Of a stretch of 64,000 bases of DNA, positions 58,342-64,000 are shown piece by piece; positions within the stretch are counted from its first letter, which is position 1; the number at the start of each line of letters is the position of its first letter. Below the pieces are notes generated by a model. That model made no database searches, had not been told where the DNA came from, and saw nothing but the letters and a program-made list of their open reading frames with translations. Position numbers and translations under genes: made by a program. This DNA comes from Oxytricha trifallax (lineage: Eukaryota > Ciliophora > Spirotrichea > Sporadotrichida > Oxytrichidae): NCBI GenBank assembly GCA_000711775.1, contig ARYC01019331.1:1-64000 (forward strand), given 5' to 3'.

Positions 58342-59790
58342 ATGAGCGCTAGCATTTTAAGAAAACAACAGCACTTCCTTCAAACTAAATGAGAATTCTC
58401 TTTTGCAGCAATAAAAAGTGTGATAGCTGTGAGATGAACTCTCGTAAGGAACTACCAGAGCTATCACTTGAGGTCTCTGTTATTAAAATAGAAATTAAAA
58501 ATATAAAATAAATGGCAAACAAGTGTGTGGGAGACAGAGAGGAAGAGAAAGGTATATTGAAATTCCTTTACAAACTGAAGAATATGAAGTCTATTTTTGT
58601 GAGCTATGTGAGAGAGATTTTGCTCATAAATCAAGCAGGTACAGACATATGAAGGATCATAGAGAAGCAAAGCCCACTGTATACTTAAAGCATGATAAAA
58701 TAGATAGAAAGTATGACTGCTTTAAGTGCCATAAGCAATACTCTCATACAAGAGACTTGAAGAAGCATCTATTAAAAGCTCACAAGAAAGATATAGAAGT
58801 TGAGAATAATGAAGTTGAGCTGAAGCTTCTAAACAAAAGAAAATCGAGGGAATATTCTAAGGTCGTAGTACCTGAATAAGCTAGAGAGTTAGAGCACGTT
58901 AAGAAGGCACGAAACCAACTGACCTCTGAAATCACAAAAATCATGATCAAAATTCAATACAAGAAAATACCGGTTATTTGCTTAAATTGACCTAGATACC
59001 TCTTTAAAGCTAACTTATAATAAAAGACTCCTTTGATAAAAACATTATCAATGATCATCAATACGCATACTAGGTGTATCCCTTCAACTATCTATAAAGT
59101 GATGATAAATATTAAATGGAGTTTACAAATGAGTATCAAGTACTCACTAAAGCAAAGTTCAAAGAATGTGGTTATTTGATCAAGTTAGATGCTGTTCTCC
59201 TTGACAAGGATCATGTTGCTTTCAGACTCCCACTCTATTAAATGACCCTAAAAGATTTCATAACAGATTAAAGGAATCATATGTAACTTGGATAAATTGC
59301 AACTCAGACCGTGCAAGGTATTAAAGAGCTTCACAAGTTAGGGTTTGTTCACAGAGATTTGAAGCCAAAAAATATAATGATAAACTTCTCACCAGTAAGA
59401 GTAGCAATAATCGATTTCAACAGAGCATAAAGAGTGGAAGTATCAAGGCTTGGAACTGTAATGGGAACTCAAGGGTACTATCCAGAAAGAGAAGACTGGA
59501 GAGATGGAGACTCACAGTGGGATGTGTGAGCTTTAGCAGCAATAATAATAGAGTGCGATATGCATCGCAACGATTACTACTCTAAAAGGTGCGAGAAAGA
59601 TGCTAAGTAAAGAATCAAGTAGTTTATAGACAAAACCAGAGTCTCTCAATCATTAAAACATCTGGCAGAATCAATAATAATAATAAAGCCAAACTCAAGA
59701 TCAGACATATAAATAGAGCAGATAGAGTTGTGGTTATGCAAGATAAACTTTAGACCTCTCCCACATGATCCAAAAGTGCATATTGAGTGA
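58342..59790 (+). pseudogene. TBE E zinc-finger/kinase gene
   Basis: ATG 58342 (MSASILRKQQHFLQTK) with an early TGA at 58,390; the span of 1,449 bp equals that of TBE A. Two C2H2 fingers are intact: YFCELCERDFAHKSSRYRHM and YDCFKCHKQYSHTRDLKKHL (58,590-58,775). The kinase part includes GFVHRDLKPKNIMI, VAIIDFNRAQRVE and GTQGYYPEREDWRDGD, ending KLPHDPKVHIE-like before TGA 59788. Asn of the catalytic loop is kept and DFG is DFN as in all copies. Confidence 0.8.
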
Positions 59791-60243
59791 TTAAATTAAA
59801 TACATTTACTATCAATTTCACATTAAAACCTATTAGTAACCCCAACCCCTAACAAATTCCCTACAAATCAAAGCATTTATAAACCTCATTAAGGGGTTTT
59901 GGGGTTTTGATTCTTAATTAAAAAAACTCTATATGGATATACTCGAATCCTTGATTTCATAAAAAATATTTTTATGAAGATTATATATATTAAATTAATA
60001 AAATTTAGAAATTACTTAAATGGCTGAAAGGCATTATTGCACATTAGCTACCTTATTTAAATTACAGAATGTAAGTAATAATCTATATATATTATATACT
60101 GAGCATTTTGTAATGAAATAAAATTTTTCATGTATTATATTGTTTAAGTTTGTTTAAGTTAGATTATTAATATATTTTAGGCTTAACTCAAAAGCTTAAT
60201 ATGGGATTCACAATAAAATTTTAAGCAAGAAGCTAAATGATGG

Positions 60244-60649
60244 ATTATTTTTGCTTGGATTGTTTGGATTTCAGCTGTTCTCTTTTTGAACATTGTCCTT
60301 CTTAACTTCATCATTGCAGTCATTTCAGAGTCATACGAAAAGGTAATGCAAAAGATGGTTGCTGAATCTTTTAGAATAAAAGCAGAGCTAATTTAAGAAA
60401 GAGAGTCTTACTTCAATCATGCGGACTTTTAAAATTAAAATTACTTCCCAGACTACATAATATTTAGAAGACCTGCTGAAGATCAAGTTGATGCAAATGA
60501 AGAATGGCAAGGATTTGTGAAGGATATAAAAAAGACTATTTACAAGACTCATTTAAAGAGCATACATACAGAAAAAGAGATTTTGACTCATATGAAGACT
60601 GTTGAATCAACTGTTAAAGATTTGCAAATCTTTAAAGCTAAAATAGAAT
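60244..60649 (+). CDS. Cation channel gene, segment 8 (S6 and proximal C-terminus)
   Basis: Reads FAWIVWISAVLFLNIVLLNF then IIAVISESYEKVMQKMVAES, the S6 helix with the LLNF.IA.IS.SYE signature of polycystin/TRP channels, followed by charged sequence PAEDQVDANEEWQGFVKDIK and TEKEILTHMKTVESTVKDLQ. A TGA at 60238-60240 just upstream shows the segment starts after it. Right pointer AAAATAGAAT (60640-60649) recurs at 62454-62463 in phase, joining FKAKIE to SSNKNQETSNKN. Confidence 0.9.
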
Positions 60650-60656
60650 TGAATTG

Positions 60657-62424
60657 GGGAAATCATATATATTAATCAAAATTTATATTTTTAAATAATT
60701 ACAACTGCCTCTCTTTAGACATGCTTATAGATAAAATTTTATTCTGGCTACTAACCGTTATGCTTACAAAAGTACAGAGAAATTTCATTCAAGTTTACGG
60801 AGATAGTCTAATTTGTATTTGTGACTCTAATCATAAGACCGTATTTAAAGTCTGCGAGTTACAATATGACCGATTTAACAGTGATTTTCAGTCAAATTTC
60901 ACTGATTTACAAAGATCTTAACTAATATTATTAAAAGAAAAACATCAAAGTAATTAGATGTCTGTATTTTTTTAAATAAACAACTACTTATTATATAAAT
61001 TACAGTGAACCTTATTAAATAATTCCTAAAAAACTTAATTTTTCTGGGTTCTGGGATTCAAACCTTATTTTTTGTTGTTAATAAATTCTGTTCGTCTCCA
61101 TTATAACTAAATAATCATTATTCCTAGTTTACTTGCTAAGTTTATTCTTAAATATAATTTTTAGAATTCTTTAAAACTTCTTTGTGTTATTACTGTGAAA
61201 TCTTAATTATATAATAAACACATAAGAATTGACTAAGAGAAACTAACTTAATAAGTATCAGGAAATCTCGTAGAAAAATCCTTAAAAGATCAAAAGAAAT
61301 CTCCAATATTAAAAGTTAAAAACTTAAGAAATCTTAAAAAATCAAAAATAATAGTTAGAATATATTAAAAGATCGAAATTGATAAACATTAAGCAATAAT
61401 TAGCATTAAAAATGAAGTTAGGAATAGAGAGATTTAATGCTCAGTAAAATCGTGCTATTTATTCTTGAACAATTTTTGTAGTTTATTGGACTTAAAATAA
61501 TAGCATAAAAAATAAAACTCAAACTATAACTATATGTTTACTGTAATTTCTAATTTATTCATTTCATATTATAAATAACTTTATTTCAAAAGATTACTTT
61601 AGGGCTTTAATTAATCTAAAATTAAAACAAATAAATAATTAATTAGTTTTTTTTACCAACTTGACCGATTTGTCCAATTTAACAAAGAGCCTTTGTTGTC
61701 ATGAGATAAGTATTTATATGTGAGTTATAATTATTTATTAAATTAAGTATTTAATTTAATGGTAGAATAAACACATTAAGATCTCTTTCTCCCTCTAAAA
61801 AGTGGCATTTGATTATATAGACTGCGCAGTTGTAATCACCACTAATACCATGAAGTTAAAAAAGCATAAAAGAATTTACAGAAAAGAATTTGTGACCCAA
61901 TGTTACCTTGTTAATTTCAGCAATGTGAAGTGAAATAAGACCTTTTGACTTCCCATTTTACACGATTGACTTCGTAAAGAGCGTTATAACATGGGCAGTC
62001 AGCCATTCATAGGAATAAAATATTAGCAGAGATGTGAAAGCACTGATTGAGAAAGAACATAAAGAAGTACAGTAAGATTGAAGATCGAGAGACATTTCAT
62101 TTCCTCTGTTCTTATTTTTCATAATATCAAAATACTTAAAATAATAAATAATTATCCCACACATTTGGATGCTTATCTTATGACTACAAAAATTATAGGT
62201 AAGATCTGTTAAATGGTCAAATTCGTAGACATGAAATATGGTAAAATGAATATATAGAAAACTACTAATTAGACTATCCCCGTATGCTTTAAGAACAAAA
62301 TGGTGTACTTTATTAAACATAAAGGTAGGTAGCCAGAATCAAATTTGATCTAAAAGCATGTCCAAAGAGAGGCATTTATAATTATTTAAAATTTTTATTT
62401 TTATCAGTATATATATGATTTCCC
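60657..62424. mobile_element. 1.77-kb inverted-repeat element filling IES 8
   Basis: Ends GGGAAATCATATATAT inverted, arms of about 250-280 bp diverged by substitutions (CAACTGCCTCTCTTTAGACA near 60,703 against TGTCCAAAGAGAGGCATTTA near 62,357). Matching short frames in both arms (YGDSLICICDS and YGDSLISSF) are a by-product of the repeat. The centre (60,940-62,140) is AT-rich without a clear gene. It lies 7 bp inside the left pointer and 29 bp inside the right one. Confidence 0.85.
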
Positions 62425-62453
62425 TAATTCTATTATATTTTGGCATTAATTAG

Positions 62454-62780
62454 AAAATAGAATCCTCAAATAAAAATCAAGAAACTTCAAATAAAAATTA
62501 AGAAACCTTAATTAAAAGTTTAGAAACATAAATTAAAAACTAAGAAACATCAAATAAAAATTTAGAAATCTCAAATAAAAATTAAGTAACTTTAATTAAA
62601 AATTTAGAAACATAAATTAAAAACTAAGAAATGCAGATTAAAACAATATAGACTTCAAACAATGAAATTAAAACTTCTATTGATTAAATCTTGAAAGCCT
62701 TAGTGGATAAATAAGTCGAGGTTCAAAGCAAAGAGAAAGAAAAGGAAGAAAAGGAAGAGCAAGTTACAAAAGATCTCTGA
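62454..62780 (+). CDS. Cation channel gene, segment 9 (C-terminal coiled coil and stop)
   Basis: Starts at pointer AAAATAGAAT and runs 109 codons to TGA 62778-62780. It is built of imperfect repeats such as NQETLIKSLETQIKNQETSN and TLIKNLETQIKNQEMQIK, a strong coiled coil, then QILKALVDKQVEVQSKEKEK and VTKDL. Coiled coils at this position mediate subunit assembly in polycystin/TRP channels. With the other eight segments the coding sequence is 3,723 bp (1,240 residues): S1 near residue 790-810, S2 825-858, S3 871-888, S4 895-918, S5 925-952, pore 970-988, S6 1,002-1,035. Confidence 0.88.
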
Positions 62781-63069
62781 TTTATATTTTGATTAAATTA
62801 AAATTAATTTGTATTTTAAATTAACAATTTACTAATTTAATCTCTCTATTAATAATCATGGGGTTTGAGGATTCATAATATTTCTAATTTTAGATTATAT
62901 TTATTATTAATGTTTATATCTTATCCGATGAATTTATTTTCTTTTGTCTCAAAATTTAATTAATATAAAAATGTTTAAAATAAGATTAATTGCTATAGCT
63001 TAAAATAAATGCTTTTTAATACTTTATTTTTTTTTAAAATTAAGACTTGTATATTTATAATAAAATTTG
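62781..63069. other. Downstream of the channel gene, AT-rich
   Basis: No gene seen. The end of the corresponding macronuclear chromosome is expected here, but no telomere-addition signal can be read from germline sequence. Confidence 0.4.
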
Positions 63070-63543
63070 GTGGGGAAAAGTTCCCTGACATATAGGAAGT
63101 TCCTTGCTAGTTTATTTTATACATTTAATTTCATGAATTATTATTATTTAAATAGAAATTTATATATTTATCTTAAATATTTTTTCAGGTGATATAACAT
63201 ACATATACCCTTTACCATTTTCAAAAAATTAGAAATAATAGGTTTCAAGTAAAGTATTTGGGATAATGTTATTATAAAAATATAATTTGTAATCCATTTT
63301 TAAAAATATTAATTTTTATTTTAAATGAATTTAAAGTGATCATCATCAATGTTCTTGGAGATATATTATTAAAATTATATCAAATATAGGCTAATTTATA
63401 TTTAATTATCAAGTGAATCAAATAACAATGAATTAATTCTTAGAAATTAAAAGAATAACTAATAAAAAAACAAAAAAAACTACTAGCCATAAAAATTCCC
63501 AGAATTTTTTAAATCATAAAAAATATGCGGGAAACTTCCATCC
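63070..63543. mobile_element. 474-bp MITE-like element, 8-bp target duplication AAAATTTG
   Basis: Ends GTGGGGAAAAGTTCCCTGAC and, in reverse, GGATGGAAGTTTCCCGCATA; flanks AAAATTTG at 63062-63069 and 63544-63551. The GGAAGTTCC core, the G-rich end and the 8-bp duplication relate it to the element at 42,010. Interior AT-rich. Confidence 0.7.
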
Positions 63544-63551
63544 AAAATTTG

Positions 63552-64000
63552 TAATAAATTTTGGATATAATTACTAAATTGATGATATAAGAAGATCTTC
63601 GACTCAGAAACCTAACAATTTGAGCATTTCCTGAAAAGTTTAAGAACATTCAAAAGATTTCAAAACAATCTTGTCTTCAATGCAAAGCAAAAATATACCC
63701 ACAGATGGAGCAGGCAGTTCTATCAATTGATTTTATTTATTTAAATTAATTTCACTCAATAAAAATAATGAAATAAAGTAAAGCTAGAATTGAAAAGATT
63801 ATGATACTAGAAAGATTTATATTATAATATAGCAAACAATTATTAAATCATTATTGCTATATATTAATTAAAAGTAATTTTGAAAAAAAATACTAATACA
63901 TAAATCCATATTTTTTTTGTTATGAAATCTTAAACGAATTAGGATAACTTTATTTCAAGTAAAATGAATTTTTTTCTAAAGAAAAACTGATTTATTATCT
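63552..64000. other. AT-rich end of window, no gene seen
   Basis: Only low-complexity AT-rich sequence; short open frames without recognisable content. Confidence 0.4.

Larger units (their letters stand above)
55886..59908. mobile_element. TBE E, divergent subfamily, left end eroded
   Basis: Right end (reverse) CAAAACCCCAAAACCCCTTA then GGTTTATAAATGC, different from TBE A-D except for the telomere blocks. On the left only the inner part (GAGTTGGGGTTATTAATTA at about 55,895) matches. Gene order transposase (plus), 22-kDa (minus), zinc-finger/kinase (plus). It lies within IES 7 of the channel gene; 59,909-60,243 is its AT-rich right flank. Confidence 0.9.

Noticed and set aside
11192-59908. 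C4A4/G4T4 runs as true chromosome ends or misassembled telomeres
   Set aside because: They occur as paired inverted ends around the same three TBE genes with ANT-type flanks, so they are transposon ends.
60000-60240. Upstream exon for S6 (reads MAERHYCTLATLFKLQN with a plausible 110-bp intron)
   Set aside because: Its frame meets TGA at 60238-60240 just before S6, and it adds residues not expected between pore and S6; more likely part of the IES.
55449-60247. TGGATTA at 55449-55455 and 60241-60247 as the pointer of IES 7
   Set aside because: It is longer than the ATT chosen, but the two copies are in different codon phases and would shift the frame in S6.
60721-62320. Pair of similar proteins YGDSLI...
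   Set aside because: They are the two arms of an inverted repeat read outward; similarity follows from the repeat, with no sign of coding constraint.
1-64000. tRNA, rRNA genes or CRISPR-like arrays
   Set aside because: None recognised on either strand; the only regular arrays are the minisatellite at 23.8 kb and a short AGT repeat near 10,950.

Overview
The window reads as germline (micronuclear) DNA of a hypotrich ciliate close to Oxytricha, Sterkiella or Stylonychia. Long coding stretches use TAA and TAG as glutamine and stop only at TGA. Five transposons carry C4A4/G4T4 telomere repeats in their inverted ends (TBE elements). Introns are very short (28-71 bp). A cellular gene is split into segments joined by short direct repeats, as expected of macronuclear-destined segments (MDSs) separated by internal eliminated sequences (IESs) with pointers.

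Layout. 1-8.3 kb is a GC-richer island with two unrecognised minus-strand genes, an IS630/Tc1-type transposase gene with introns and a large insert in its catalytic core, and a small plus-strand ORF ending in telomere-like repeats. 9.3-10.1 kb is a decayed TBE end. 10.4-11.2 kb (minus) is a host gene related to the TBE 22-kDa protein. From 15.4 to 62.8 kb lies one cation channel gene of the TRP/polycystin type. I can assemble it from nine collinear segments into 1,241 codons (stop included) with every junction in frame. Its IESs hold nearly all other DNA: a 1.75-kb palindromic element, an 8.6-kb foldback element with another palindrome inside, TBE B plus a 4.3-kb element, a small IES holding pieces that look like another gene, TBE C with two insertions, TBE D in the pore exon, TBE E, and a 1.77-kb inverted-repeat element. 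TBE A (11.2-15.3 kb) lies just upstream of the channel.

TBE D is split by a 6.47-kb Tc1-like element (46,257-52,726, TA target duplication). It carries a degenerate IS630/Tc1 transposase, a long coiled-coil ORF, an MT-A70-family adenine methyltransferase homologue with an altered catalytic motif, and an apparently intact two-intron gene whose product is homologous to the TBE 22-kDa protein. The host gene at 10.4 kb belongs to the same family. This suggests that the unexplained TBE 22-kDa protein is related to a partner of MT-A70 methyltransferases. That link, and the methyltransferase-bearing element, are the most novel points in the window.

Roles fit together as follows: the TBE transposases are known in Oxytricha to take part in DNA elimination and rearrangement, and here TBEs and smaller elements sit at or within a few bases of predicted pointers, so removal of the elements and assembly of the channel gene would be one process.
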